A stretch of 64,000 nucleotides of DNA from Comamonas avium (GCF_014836675.1 NZ_JACSQK010000010.1:28179-92178), one strand, 5' to 3'; positions 31,087 to 41,806 are shown, counted from the stretch's first letter. Numbers and translations are program-made. Notes: generated by a model not told the origin, from the letters alone.

Positions 31087-31111
31087 GATTCTAAATGAGA
31101 ATCAGTATTAA
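31087..31111 (-). promoter_or_regulatory. Fur box upstream of the TonB receptor
   Basis: GATTCTAAATGAGAATC (31087-31103) has perfect 6-base arms, GATTCT and AGAATC, and the overlapping AATGAGAATCAGTATT (31094-31109) matches much of the Fur consensus. It stands 47-71 bp before the receptor start, so iron-Fur repression is expected. This is inferred from the pattern. Confidence 0.75.
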
Positions 31112-31487
31112 TTAGATCTGATATTGGTCAAGTTTGAAAGTCGTGGCATTCCTGCCACAAGCACCTGGGTGAAGGTAGTGGCTGTGCAGCACCGGCCATT
31201 GCTGCATCGCCATCCCAGGACCTAAAAAATGTCTGCAAAGCGCTCAGGTGGCTGCGGCCGCCACAGCCGCCTTGAGCAAGGCGCGTCGCTTGAAATAGCG
31301 CTTGCATCCTTAAACTGTTCATGGCGAACCCAAACAGGCCTGCAGTTGTCTGGATGGGCTGTGCACCGCGCAAAACCACATTCCGATGCTTTCTTCCTAC
31401 AACTGAAGCCCCTGTTTACCTGTGCCGCTGCCAGCCACTGTTGCTATGGTTCTTTCAACCTTTTTTGACGCTCATCGCTGATCCCTC
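31112..31487. other. Intergenic region between TonB receptor and phospholipase-D genes
   Basis: About 375 bp between divergent genes. It includes a small perfect hairpin GTGGCA/TGCCAC (31143-31148 and 31153-31158) without a T-run. The rest contains no open frame with recognisable features. Promoters for both divergent genes should lie here, but I could not place them with confidence. Confidence 0.5.
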
Positions 31488-33068
31488 ATGGCTTTACGTC
31501 TGCGCTTCACTCTCTGCGTTACTGCGGCATCCATGCTGCTGCTCAGTGCCTGCGGTTTACCACCAGCCTCGCACCCTGCGCCCGACAGCCAGGCCATTGC
31601 GCCAGATATCTCCGCCAGCACCCATCTGGGGCAAGCACACGCGGCCTTGCGTGCCAAGGCACGAGCTGGCGCCACGCAGTCCGGCATCTATGCCCTGTAC
31701 GACCCGCAAGAAGCGTTTGCTGCGCGCAGCTTGCTGGCGCGTGCGGCCCAGCAAACGCTGGATGTGCAGTACTACATCTGGCGCAATGACAAAACGGGCT
31801 TGCTGCTGCTGCACGAACTTTTGAGGGCTGCGGACCGGGGTGTGCGCGTGCGGCTGTTGATCGATGACGGCGGCACCTCCGGGCTGGACGACGAACTGCA
31901 GGCGTTGAGCCGCCACCCGAATGTGCAAGTGCGTCTGTTCAACCCCTTTGCGCTGCGTGGCTGGCTCAAGCCCGTGGGCTACGTCACAGAATTCAAGCGC
32001 GCGAACCGGCGCATGCACAACAAATCTTTGTCAGCCGATGGACAGGCCAGCATTGTGGGTGGCCGCAATGTCGGCAATGAATATTTTGGCGCGACCGATG
32101 GCGTGTTGTTTGCCGACTTGGACGTGCTCACCATTGGCCCCGTGGTGCAAGCCATTGAGCAAGACTTTGATCGTTACTGGAACAATGTCGCAGCCTACCC
32201 AGTTGACCAAGTTGTACGCCAAGCACCACGACTGACCCTGGATGCACTGCGCAGCAACGGCGCAGCGCTAGAGCAATCGCCGCAGGCACAAAGCTACCGC
32301 CACGCCCTGGAAAACACACCGCTGGTGCAGCACCTGTTGCAAGCACAGCTTCCCATGGAGTGGGCGGCGGCGCACCTGGTCAGTGATCCCCCAGAAAAAA
32401 TTCAAGCCCAGGCCGAGCACAAAACCTTGATTGGCGAGCAAATGCGCAGGGCCATTGGGATACCCAAGCAGTCGCTCGATCTGGTCTCGCCCTACTTTGT
32501 GCCGACACAGGCCGGGGTAGAGGCCTTTGCACAACTGCGCTCACAGGGCCTGCGCATACGCATCTTGACCAATGCGCTGGAGGCCACAGACGTCGCCATC
32601 GTTCACGCCGGTTATGCCAAGTACCGCAAGCAGCTGCTGCAAGCGGGCATTGAGCTGTACGAAATGCGCGGGCAGGCACCGGAGTACGCCGGTGAAGATG
32701 AAAAACTCAAGCTCAATTTCACTCAGTTCGGCAGCTCAGGCACCAGCCTGCATGCAAAAACCTTTGCAGTCGATGGTCAGCGTGCCTTTGTCGGCTCATT
32801 CAATTTCGACCCGCGCTCCATGCTGCTCAACACCGAGATGGGCCTGCTGATTGAAAGCCCCACCCTTGCCAAGCAAATCAGCGAAAGCTTTGACTCGCAA
32901 ATCCCCTCGCGGGCCTTTAGGGTGAGCCTGGACGACGAAGGCCATTTGCGCTGGATCAGTGGCGTGGGTCAGCCACCGCCGCAATACACCACTGAGCCAC
33001 AGACACGGTGGTATCAGCGCTGGACGATATGGTTTTTAGGTCTGCTGCCTATTGAATGGTTGCTCTAA
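31488..33068 (+). CDS. Phospholipase D-family lipoprotein (cardiolipin synthase C-like)
   Basis: The 526-residue protein has a lipobox signal (SMLLLSACGLPP) and two HKD motifs: HNKSLSADG with His177, Lys179 and Asp184, and LHAKTFAVDG with His422, Lys424 and Asp429. The two-HKD layout and the DVQYYIWRNDKTG block fit the ClsC/YmdC-like cardiolipin synthases, which move phosphatidyl groups between phospholipids. The lipoprotein signal suggests an envelope location outside the cytoplasm. No ymdB-like partner is adjacent. Phospholipase activity rather than synthesis cannot be excluded. Confidence 0.88.
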   Translation: MALRLRFTLCVTAASMLLLSACGLPPASHPAPDSQAIAPDISASTHLGQAHAALRAKARAGATQSGIYALYDPQEAFAARSLLARAAQQTLDVQYYIWRNDKTGLLLLHELLRAADRGVRVRLLIDDGGTSGLDDELQALSRHPNVQVRLFNPFALRGWLKPVGYVTEFKRANRRMHNKSLSADGQASIVGGRNVGNEYFGATDGVLFADLDVLTIGPVVQAIEQDFDRYWNNVAAYPVDQVVRQAPRLTLDALRSNGAALEQSPQAQSYRHALENTPLVQHLLQAQLPMEWAAAHLVSDPPEKIQAQAEHKTLIGEQMRRAIGIPKQSLDLVSPYFVPTQAGVEAFAQLRSQGLRIRILTNALEATDVAIVHAGYAKYRKQLLQAGIELYEMRGQAPEYAGEDEKLKLNFTQFGSSGTSLHAKTFAVDGQRAFVGSFNFDPRSMLLNTEMGLLIESPTLAKQISESFDSQIPSRAFRVSLDDEGHLRWISGVGQPPPQYTTEPQTRWYQRWTIWFLGLLPIEWLL

Positions 33069-33122
33069 AAAATATTCATAGATTTCCTCTGCGTACCGAC
33101 GAAGGGCACTACCATTTCAGGC

Positions 33123-33497
33123 ATGCCCCGCCAGAACACCTGCCCTGCAGACTTTCCGTCATTCATCTTGCGCCAGATTGAAGAAGTTGCCCAACGCATC
33201 GTCACTGCACGCAAAGCCCGGGGAGAAACGCAGGCGCAGTGGGCCGAAAAACTGGGCATCTCGCAGCCCACCATGGCACGCATAGAGCGCGGCGACCCAG
33301 CTATTGCCACCGCGACATATGTCATGTGTCTGTGGCTGGTCAACCCACAGCTGAACCTGCTTGGGTTACTGGGCAGTTGCGCCCCTGCACAGCCTGATTT
33401 CCTGGTTCCGGTGACTCAAGCCCAAACCCTGAATACCGCTTCTGTGGCCGATGAGTTTGCCGAGCTGCTGGCCCAGTGGCCCATGTGCAGTCAGTAA
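33123..33497 (+). CDS. XRE-family helix-turn-helix regulator, orphan
   Basis: A 124-residue protein with a central Cro/C1-type helix-turn-helix at about residues 20-75 (RIVTARKARGETQAQWAEKL, then GISQPTMARIERGDP). After it comes YVMCLWLVNPQLNLLGLL, a pattern shared with HipB/antitoxin-like regulators. No HipA, HigB or other toxin gene is adjacent: the next gene, on the opposite strand, is a GlxA-type regulator. It could act on the phospholipase gene 54 bp upstream or be a relic of a toxin-antitoxin pair. The start ATG lacks a clear binding site. Confidence 0.8.
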   Translation: MPRQNTCPADFPSFILRQIEEVAQRIVTARKARGETQAQWAEKLGISQPTMARIERGDPAIATATYVMCLWLVNPQLNLLGLLGSCAPAQPDFLVPVTQAQTLNTASVADEFAELLAQWPMCSQ

Positions 33498-33564
33498 GTG
33501 CAGTGAGGTGGGAGCAATGGGCGGGTGCTGCAGGCGCGGCAAAAGCGGCCAGATACTTCTGCGC

Positions 33565-34587
33565 CTAATCCCCAAAGCGCTCGCGGTAAGCCACAGGGGT
33601 GATGCCCAGCCGTTTTTGAAACAGATGACGCAGCGCTTGCTCAGAGCCCAGACCGACCTTGGCGGCAACCGTTTTCAATGGCAAATCGCCGCGTGTTTCC
33701 AGCAATTGCTTGGCCCCCTCAAGGCGTGCGTTCTCCACAAAAACACTGGGGGGACAGCCTGCTTCCTGCTGAAAAATGCGACGAAAGTTGCGCTCGCTCA
33801 TCGCCGCCTTGCCCGCCAGCAGGGCCAGCGGCATGGGCTGATCCAGATGCTCCAGCACCCACTGCTGCACCATGCCAATACCGCTGTGCTGCGTAGCCTG
33901 CGCGGCCAGAGATACGCTGAACTGCGACTGACCGCCCGGGCGTTTGAGATACATGACCAGGTCGCGCGCCACCTGCAGTGCCAGCGCATGGCCAAAGTCA
34001 TGCTCCACCACCGCCAGCGCCAGATCAATGCCGGCAGTGACGCCGGCTGAAGTCCAGAGCTGACGCTTACCGTCGCTGTCCTTGATTTCGTCGCACACAT
34101 AGATTGCATCGGCATCCACCTGCACCCGCGGATAACGCTGGGCAAGCGCTGCGGCCACACTCCAGTGCGTCGCCGCACGGCGATCATCGAGCAGACCGGC
34201 TGCCGCCAGAAAGAAGCTGCCGCTGCACAGCGCGATCATGCGACCGACCCCGGGAGCCACTCGCGCCACCCAGTCCACCAGCTCGGGCGAAGCCGCCAGC
34301 ACCTGCTCGATATGGCGCGCACCCACCAGCAGCACCGTGCAGCCCGTGCCCTCGGCTTCAACCTGCGCCAGGGTATGGCTGGCCTGCAAGCCCATCAAGG
34401 TATCCGAAGGCACCTGACCGGCCTGTGAAGCCACCACCCGCACCATATATCCGTCAGGCAGGCCTTTGTGCCTCAAATGCACATTGGCATAGTCAAACAC
34501 GGACATGGGACCTATGGCCTCCAGCGCCTTGAAGCCGGGGTAGACAACCAGATCGACGCGGTGGGCGCCAGCGTGATGGTGTTCCAT
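33565..34587 (-). CDS. GlxA-family transcriptional regulator (DJ-1/PfpI-AraC)
   Basis: This 340-residue regulator has an N-terminal DJ-1/PfpI-like domain (about 10-185, with VDLVVYPGFKALEAIGPMSV and MIALCSGSFFLAAAGLLDDR) and a C-terminal AraC DNA-binding domain (about 235-335, with SERNFRRIFQQEAGCPPSVF and VGLGSEQALRHLFQKRLG). GlxA-type proteins control catabolic or stress genes and sense unknown ligands. I use MEHHHAGAHRVDLVVY at 34587; an in-frame upstream start at 34677 adds 30 cysteine-rich residues that look non-coding. No binding site is evident. The neighbours do not show the target. Confidence 0.85.
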   Translation of the reverse strand: MEHHHAGAHRVDLVVYPGFKALEAIGPMSVFDYANVHLRHKGLPDGYMVRVVASQAGQVPSDTLMGLQASHTLAQVEAEGTGCTVLLVGARHIEQVLAASPELVDWVARVAPGVGRMIALCSGSFFLAAAGLLDDRRAATHWSVAAALAQRYPRVQVDADAIYVCDEIKDSDGKRQLWTSAGVTAGIDLALAVVEHDFGHALALQVARDLVMYLKRPGGQSQFSVSLAAQATQHSGIGMVQQWVLEHLDQPMPLALLAGKAAMSERNFRRIFQQEAGCPPSVFVENARLEGAKQLLETRGDLPLKTVAAKVGLGSEQALRHLFQKRLGITPVAYRERFGD

Positions 34588-34736
34588 ACAAAAATCAGAG
34601 CAGTTCGAGCATTTACAACCAGCGCTGCAGGCACTTGCAGCGCACAGACCCAGACTATACGCAAGCCCTCTGGGCACCTGGTTGTGGCAGGTGCATCCAC
34701 TGCTAAAGTCCAGGGCTTCTGCCCCTTTTCCTGCCC

Positions 34737-35555
34737 ATGATTCCCGGACCGCTTTTCACGCTGCCCATGTTGCTGCTGCTGCTCGCCCCCTGGGTGGCAG
34801 CCGGCCTGAGCCTGTGGCTGCTGCTGCGCGGGCTGTTCTGGTGGCTGCGCCATAGGCACACACCCGCCTCTGAACGCCCGCCGTTCTGGCACTGGCTCGT
34901 CGTGGTGGTGGCGATACTGGCCCTGGCCGGCGATCTATGGGGCCTGGTGCTGGCGCGCAAGCTGGTGCAGATTGAAGAGGCCGTGACGCTGCGGGCACAC
35001 TATCGCGAGAGCCGACAGCGCTTTGTGCTGCCCGAGGACTTCCGCTATGGCGAGCTGCTATTTCCCAAAGGCACTCTGATCAATCGCTACGACGCCTTTG
35101 ACAACGGCGAGCGCCAGCGACCGCTTGGTCTGCGAGGACTGAGTGCGGCGCGCTTCACGCAGCCAGTCCAGATCGCGGGCGCCTGGGTCAGCGCCATCGG
35201 CAACGGCGGGTTGGAGCTGGCCCGCGACCAGCGCCTCGGCCCGGTATTCCATTTCGACCCCGACGCTAAGCCAGGTTATGGCGCCTGGGTGGTCGACCCG
35301 AAGCGCCCCAATCTGCAATGCCGCAAGGGCGATACCGCCAGCCTGCATGTGCCCTTGATCGACCATGACATCCAGGCCGAGTTTCTGGTCGGAGCGCCTG
35401 ACGGCCCCAAGGCGCGCTACCGTCCCAGTCAATGGGGGTTCATCGATTGCCAGGAGGGCAAGCCCGCAATTGAAGTGCAACCCGCCTATGAAGGCCCTGC
35501 ACCGCCAGGCGCACAGCTGCCGGTATGGGGAACGCTGATACCGAATGAGGATTGA
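34737..35555 (+). CDS. Unrecognised membrane-anchored protein
   Basis: A 272-residue protein that I do not recognise. It has two hydrophobic helices, about residues 5-30 (LPMLLLLLAPWVAAGLSLWL) and 48-72 (WHWLVVVVAILALAGDLWGL), and then about 200 soluble residues. The soluble part has a charged helical start, several Gly/Pro-rich turns (VHFD-like FHFDPDAKPGYGAWVVDPK) and two cysteines (LQCRKG and FIDCQEG) that could form a disulfide if exported. The GLRGLSAARFTQPVQIAGAW segment suggests beta structure. It diverges from the GlxA-type gene; a gene-poor region follows. Confidence 0.65.
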   Translation: MIPGPLFTLPMLLLLLAPWVAAGLSLWLLLRGLFWWLRHRHTPASERPPFWHWLVVVVAILALAGDLWGLVLARKLVQIEEAVTLRAHYRESRQRFVLPEDFRYGELLFPKGTLINRYDAFDNGERQRPLGLRGLSAARFTQPVQIAGAWVSAIGNGGLELARDQRLGPVFHFDPDAKPGYGAWVVDPKRPNLQCRKGDTASLHVPLIDHDIQAEFLVGAPDGPKARYRPSQWGFIDCQEGKPAIEVQPAYEGPAPPGAQLPVWGTLIPNED

Positions 35556-37295
<1,740 letters not shown>

Positions 37296-37337
37296 CAGAA
37301 CCCGCCACCAGGCATGGTGTGAACTACCGCAATTAAC

Positions 37338-37363
37338 AAAGGCCACCGCTAGCGGTGGCCTTT
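37338..37363 (+). terminator. Terminator between frmA and the small symporter partner
   Basis: A perfect inverted repeat, AAAGGCCACCGCT (37338-37350) with AGCGGTGGCCTTT (37351-37363), gives a stem with a tight loop. Short T-rich stretches on either side suggest it can end transcripts on both strands, fitting the convergent genes. Confidence 0.8.
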
Positions 37364-37395
37364 GTTGTTTCTAGCAGTCAGCGCCGGCAGGGCTC

Positions 37396-37527
37396 TCAGA
37401 CCAGACTCTCTCCGCTAAGCTGCGCCTGGCGCACATCCTTGAAGACTCCCACACTCAAAACAGCCAGCACCCCCACCGTAATGATCGGCCAGATCAGCAC
37501 ATAAAAGCTCAACCAAAAAACAGACAT
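37396..37527 (-). CDS. Putative symporter small subunit (43 residues)
   Basis: Read on the minus strand from ATG at 37527 to TGA at 37396-37398, this 43-residue peptide starts MSVFWLSFYVLIWPIITV, forms one membrane helix to about residue 28 and ends in a charged tail (VFKDVRQAQLSGESLV). AAGGAG is placed 8 bases before the ATG, a strong site. It follows the sodium:solute symporter gene by 51 bp. Small ORFs of this kind are annotated as putative transporter small subunits next to SSS symporters. Its function is not established. Confidence 0.8.
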   Translation of the reverse strand: MSVFWLSFYVLIWPIITVGVLAVLSVGVFKDVRQAQLSGESLV

Positions 37528-37578
37528 AAGAGCACTCCTTCACAAACAAAACAAACAAAAAGTCGGGGCATGGGCACG

Positions 37579-39198
37579 TTAACGTGCCTGAAAACTGGTG
37601 ATGCGCTGACCAATCAGGTCAAAGTCAAAGCGCTGGCGATTGCCTAGGCTGAGCAAGGTGCAGACCAGCGCGCTGACGCCATAGGCCAGCAGTGAGCTGA
37701 GCAGTACCTGGTAGTTGCGCAGCTGATCCATCGCCCAGGGCATCAGGGCCAGCGCTGCAAGCAGCCCAATGCATAAGCCAGCGCGTCGACCCAGCAGGCC
37801 AAATGCCATCAGGCCAATCACCACGCCACCACCGATACAGCCCAGAAACTCCAGCACATAGGCCGTACCCCCAGTTAATGGCAGCAGGTTAAAACGCACC
37901 AGCAAAAACACCGTAAACGCAGACAAGACAGCCAAGGTAAAGGCCTTGTTACTGACCTGATCCCAGTACAGGCTGACGATGACCGGAAAAACAATGCAGC
38001 CCCACAGCGCACCCACAAACACCAGCATGGAAAGGATGTCCAGCTTGAGATAGGCAAAGCAAACCCCCAGTGTTGTGGCCAGCACCATCGTCAAACGACC
38101 CAGCCAAACCATAACGTGGGGATTCGGTTTACCGCGCGCCAGGTTTTTTCCATAGATATCCGTCATGGCAATGGAGGCCAGGGCAGCCAGATCAGAGTCA
38201 GCAGTTGACGACAACGAGCCAATGACCAGGATGAAGAACAGACAGATCAGTGCCGGTGGCAAATAGGTAGCAGCCATCTGAGGCACCAGATTATTCAGAT
38301 CGCCATTCAATGGCACCACCCCAGCCAGCAGCGCTAAAAAGCCCAGCATGCCAAGGCCGATGACGATAGCGCCATAGCCCACCGAGGCAGTCAGAAAAGT
38401 CGGCTTGATCAAATCCTCGCGCACCGCAAACAAGCGCTGCGCAATGGTCTGATTGCCAATGGCATAGGCCAGCACGGCCACAAAGTACGGGGCACCTTGT
38501 TCGAGAATGGCTTTTTCAGAAAAAAAGCTCGCCTGCTCTACATCCAGACGGTGCCAGCCCTGCACAAACAGATCCGGGCCTCCCAGCGCGAAGAACATGA
38601 ACGGAATGATGATCACCGCAGCCAAAATCATGGCTACCAGTTGGGCGAAATCGGTCAGCACCGATGCTCTGAAACCCGACCACAGCGTATAGGACAACAC
38701 ACCCACAGCGACAATCAGCACCCCTTGCAGGAAGCTCAATGGCGACAACATGGAGACCAATGCGCCAGCTGCTGTGAAATTAACCATCAGGCTGATGACG
38801 CTGCCCAATACATTGGACAGCGCCAGAATCATCTGACTGCATCGCCCATGCCGGGCATGCATGATTTCTGCCAGCGTATGGGCATGCGGGGCGATCTGAC
38901 GAAAACGTTTGCCAAAAGGGTAGACGAACAAAATCATCAGCGCGCCCCAGAACCCGTAATGCACAGCACCGGACAGCCCGTATTGATAGCCAGAGGTGGC
39001 TGCGGCGTAAATGGAGGCCGCCCAGACCCAGGTGGCGGTCATGCTGGAGGCAGACATGCCAAAGCCGATGGAACCGTTGGATGTCATGTAGCCGTCGGCG
39101 CTCTCCTCCTTCTGGCCAATGCGCATGGTCATCCAGAAAGACAAGCCGTAGAAGGCAAATAACAAAAGTAAAACGGTTGTCAGCGATAGCTGCTGCAT
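37579..39198 (-). CDS. Sodium:solute symporter family protein
   Basis: A 539-residue transporter with about 13 hydrophobic helices. SSS-family traits include IGFGMSASSMTATWVWAASI and YAAATSGYQYGLSGAVHYGF in the first half, and ALICLFFILVIGSLSSTADS with the DLAALASIAMTDIYG block, where the SSTADSD residues match the sodium-binding region of this family. The start MQQLSLTTVLLLLF at 39198 has GGAG six bases upstream; the frame continues 22 codons further without similarity. The substrate cannot be read from sequence. It is probably cotranscribed with the 43-residue gene downstream. Confidence 0.87.
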   Translation of the reverse strand: MQQLSLTTVLLLLFAFYGLSFWMTMRIGQKEESADGYMTSNGSIGFGMSASSMTATWVWAASIYAAATSGYQYGLSGAVHYGFWGALMILFVYPFGKRFRQIAPHAHTLAEIMHARHGRCSQMILALSNVLGSVISLMVNFTAAGALVSMLSPLSFLQGVLIVAVGVLSYTLWSGFRASVLTDFAQLVAMILAAVIIIPFMFFALGGPDLFVQGWHRLDVEQASFFSEKAILEQGAPYFVAVLAYAIGNQTIAQRLFAVREDLIKPTFLTASVGYGAIVIGLGMLGFLALLAGVVPLNGDLNNLVPQMAATYLPPALICLFFILVIGSLSSTADSDLAALASIAMTDIYGKNLARGKPNPHVMVWLGRLTMVLATTLGVCFAYLKLDILSMLVFVGALWGCIVFPVIVSLYWDQVSNKAFTLAVLSAFTVFLLVRFNLLPLTGGTAYVLEFLGCIGGGVVIGLMAFGLLGRRAGLCIGLLAALALMPWAMDQLRNYQVLLSSLLAYGVSALVCTLLSLGNRQRFDFDLIGQRITSFQAR

Positions 39199-39726
39199 GG
39201 GTGCTCCACAGAAAGCGGTTGTGCTCTGTGGTGACAGACAAATGCGCGCAGCCCTGCACACCACGTGTCAGAGCGACTGCGGTGCAGATCAAGGGTTTTG
39301 CGAATATGTTCAGCTGCGCCCAAATGGGCGCTACCGCAGACAAAACCGCCAAATTAAAAAAAAGACCGGAAGCGGCTTGCGAGAGCAGCCTTTCCGGGAT
39401 TTGCAGCCTTGTGGGCCTGTTGAAAATGACTGCTTGAAAACAGCCATTGCAGGGAATGACAGGGGTAACCCATGTTGCGCGACACGATATGTGCCTCAGC
39501 GTGCTTGCAGCGTGTGCAAGCCGAAGTGCGGATGAACGCATTCCCTAGATAGCCTCGAAGGATACTCTGCTGAGTACTTTTAGTCAAGGCGTGCAAGCCA
39601 TAGCCACTATCTTTTATGCAGCGCGCAAGTACCAGTGGATTGTCGGGTCGCAGCGCCAGCGCCCTCCGCTTTCGGCCCACTAGAGCGACAATGCCTTACT
39701 TTTTATTTTTGCCTAGCTGCACCTTC
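39199..39726. other. Intergenic region between divergent symporter and helicase genes
   Basis: A gap of about 530 bp between divergent genes. Short open frames on both strands show no recognisable domain or ribosome site. Likely promoters for both genes lie here, including an A-rich stretch at 39354-39364, but I see no clear motif. Regulation of the two genes cannot be inferred. Confidence 0.5.
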
Positions 39727-41004
39727 ATGTCCTTTTCCGCTCTGGGCCTTGCCCCATCGCTCGCCCATGCGGCCCAGGCCCAGGGCCTGATTGCCCCTAC
39801 GGCCATTCAGTCCCAAGCCATTCCTGCGATTTTGAATGGCCAGGACCTGCGTGCCTGCGCACCCACAGGTTCGGGCAAGACAGCAGCGTATGTGCTGCCC
39901 CTGCTGCAAGCATGGATGCTGAGCGACGCTGGTCAGCGCCAAGGCAGCCGCAATACGCAGGCGTTGTTGCTGGTACCTACACGCGAGCTGGCCAGCCAAG
40001 TGGCTGAGCTGATCTACCACCTGGGCGAAGCCATGGGCCGCCGCCCCAAGGTGGCGGTACTCACTGGTGGCGTGTCCATCAACCCGCAGCTCATGGCATT
40101 GCGCGGTGGTGTGGACGTGGTGATTGCTACGCCCGGTCGCTTGCTGGACGTGGTGGCCCACAGCCAGCTCAAGCTCAGCACCATCCAGACCTTGGTGATG
40201 GATGAGGCCGACCGCCTGATGGACTTGGGTTTTGCCGAAGAGCTGGAACAAATTTTGGCCCTGCTGCCCGCCAAGGGCCAGCGCCAGACCTTGCTGCTTT
40301 CAGCCACTTTTGGCCCCAGCGTACAAAACCTGGTGGGCCAGTTGCTGCGCGAAGGCCACCACAGCGTCGAGATTGAATCGACCCACCAGCAAGACGCCAC
40401 CATTGCCCAGCGTGCCATCCATATCGATGCAGCACGCCGCAGTGCATTGCTGCGTGAACTGGTCGAGCAGCACCCCGGCCAGCGTGTACTGGTGTTTGTG
40501 GCCAGCCGCTACAGCGCTGAACATGTCGCCAACAAGCTGTACGCAAAGAAGATTTTTGCCACCGCTTTTCACGGCGAGTTGAGCCAGGGCGCACGCGACA
40601 AAGTGCTCAGTGAATTCAAAGCCGGTCAATGGCAGGTGCTGGTGACCACCGATCTGGCATCGCGCGGCATTCACATTGAAGCGCTGCCCGTGGTGATCAA
40701 CTACGACCTGCCACGCTCGCCCGACGACTACACCCACCGCATTGGCCGCACTGGCCGCGCTGGCCTGAGCGGGACGGCTATCAGCTTTGTATCGCCCGAT
40801 GCACTGGCGCACTGGCAACTGATTGCCAAGCGCAATGCGCTGGAGATCGAGCTGGAGACTTTGCCCAAATACCCCGTCACCGAAGCCGCGCCACAGCGCC
40901 AGCCACATGAAGACGGCAACAACGGCGGCATCAAAGGCAAGCGCATGAGTAAAAAAGACAAGCTGCGTGCTGCGGCGGCCAGCGGACAAAAATCCAGCGA
41001 CTGA
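39727..41004 (+). CDS. DEAD-box RNA helicase (RhlE-like)
   Basis: A 425-residue ATP-dependent RNA helicase. Motifs in order: Q motif (IAPTAIQSQAIPAIL), motif I APTGSGKT at residues 45-52, motif II DEAD at 159-162, motif III SAT at 192-194, and motif VI HRIGRTGRAG. A short basic tail (KGKRMSKKDKLRA) follows. RhlE-type helicases help ribosome maturation and RNA turnover. The start MSFSALGLAPSLAHAAQAQG at 39727 matches family starts; in-frame upstream ATGs exist at 39616 and 39691. A strong terminator follows. Confidence 0.92.
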   Translation: MSFSALGLAPSLAHAAQAQGLIAPTAIQSQAIPAILNGQDLRACAPTGSGKTAAYVLPLLQAWMLSDAGQRQGSRNTQALLLVPTRELASQVAELIYHLGEAMGRRPKVAVLTGGVSINPQLMALRGGVDVVIATPGRLLDVVAHSQLKLSTIQTLVMDEADRLMDLGFAEELEQILALLPAKGQRQTLLLSATFGPSVQNLVGQLLREGHHSVEIESTHQQDATIAQRAIHIDAARRSALLRELVEQHPGQRVLVFVASRYSAEHVANKLYAKKIFATAFHGELSQGARDKVLSEFKAGQWQVLVTTDLASRGIHIEALPVVINYDLPRSPDDYTHRIGRTGRAGLSGTAISFVSPDALAHWQLIAKRNALEIELETLPKYPVTEAAPQRQPHEDGNNGGIKGKRMSKKDKLRAAAASGQKSSD

Positions 41005-41028
41005 GCGCACAGCACCCTCATCGCCCTC

Positions 41029-41058
41029 AAAAAGCCACGCCTCAGAGCGTGGCTTTTT
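41029..41058 (+). terminator. Bidirectional terminator after the helicase gene
   Basis: A 7-bp stem, GCCACGC (41034-41040) with GCGTGGC (41047-41053), is flanked by an A-run on the left and a T-run on the right (41054-41058). It sits between the convergent helicase and 177-residue membrane protein genes. Confidence 0.88.
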
Positions 41059-41094
41059 AACGCACGGGGGGCCAGGCGGGCATCGCTTGAAAGC

Positions 41095-41628
41095 TCAGCG
41101 CCCTGCGTCCGTGCTTGCCTCAGCATCAGCACTGACCTCTACATCCTCTTGCGTAGCCTCGTGCAGCGCTTCGGGCTCCAGCTCTTCGGCAGAACGGTTC
41201 AGATGCACAAACATGCCCCAGCCAAACAGCATGGCCCCCACACCCACCATCAGCGCTGCGGAATAGATAAGGTTGCCGGGCGACTCCTGCCCTTTGAACG
41301 TGGCTATCAGTGCCTCAATCGCCAGCGCCACCACCACCACTACCAGAAAGCGCGACAGGAAACGCCGCACCCGCGTAGGCCCGGCAATGCTGGCGTCGCG
41401 CACCACCTCTTCTTCCACCACCGTCTGGCTGATCTGCAGCGCCACTACCGCAGCGGCCAGCACGCCCATGGCCTCCACCATGTGCAGCGTGGAATCCCCA
41501 TCAAATCCCTGTATCAGCGCGCCCCAGCCCTTGCTAATCGCAATCCACAGCAAGGCCAGTGACACCAGGGCAAACAGCAGTGCCATCAGTGCATGCACGG
41601 CAGTGAACAAAAAGTGAACAGCTTTCAT
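41095..41628 (-). CDS. Conserved membrane protein of unknown function
   Basis: A 177-residue protein with about four hydrophobic segments: near 6-32 (HALMALLFALVSLALLWIAI), 50-66, 90-108 (RFLVVVVVALAIEALIATF) and 120-142 (LIYSAALMVGVGAMLFGWGM). The last 35 residues are acidic and alanine-rich (EELEPEALHEATQEDVEVS) and probably cytoplasmic. I do not recognise the family beyond general similarity to hypothetical proteins of Comamonadaceae. It is transcribed away from fghA, and copy D of the repeat lies between them. Confidence 0.6.
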   Translation of the reverse strand: MKAVHFLFTAVHALMALLFALVSLALLWIAISKGWGALIQGFDGDSTLHMVEAMGVLAAAVVALQISQTVVEEEVVRDASIAGPTRVRRFLSRFLVVVVVALAIEALIATFKGQESPGNLIYSAALMVGVGAMLFGWGMFVHLNRSAEELEPEALHEATQEDVEVSADAEASTDAGR

Positions 41629-41806
41629 GGCATGTATGGCTCAAAAATGCAGATGCGCCATCTTTTCACCACCTCAGCGCCCACCGCGTAGGACGACATA
41701 CAGTCAGGCATTTCAGCTGTCTTTCAGGGACTTGCAGCGGGCTGATGCATACAGCCCCTACACTGCTTGGCAACGTCTTTGCATACAGACTTGTCATTTA
41801 AAAATA

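Noticed and set aside
33123..33497. A complete HipBA-type toxin-antitoxin pair
   Set aside because: Only the antitoxin-like regulator is present; neither neighbour encodes a kinase-like HipA or a small toxin.
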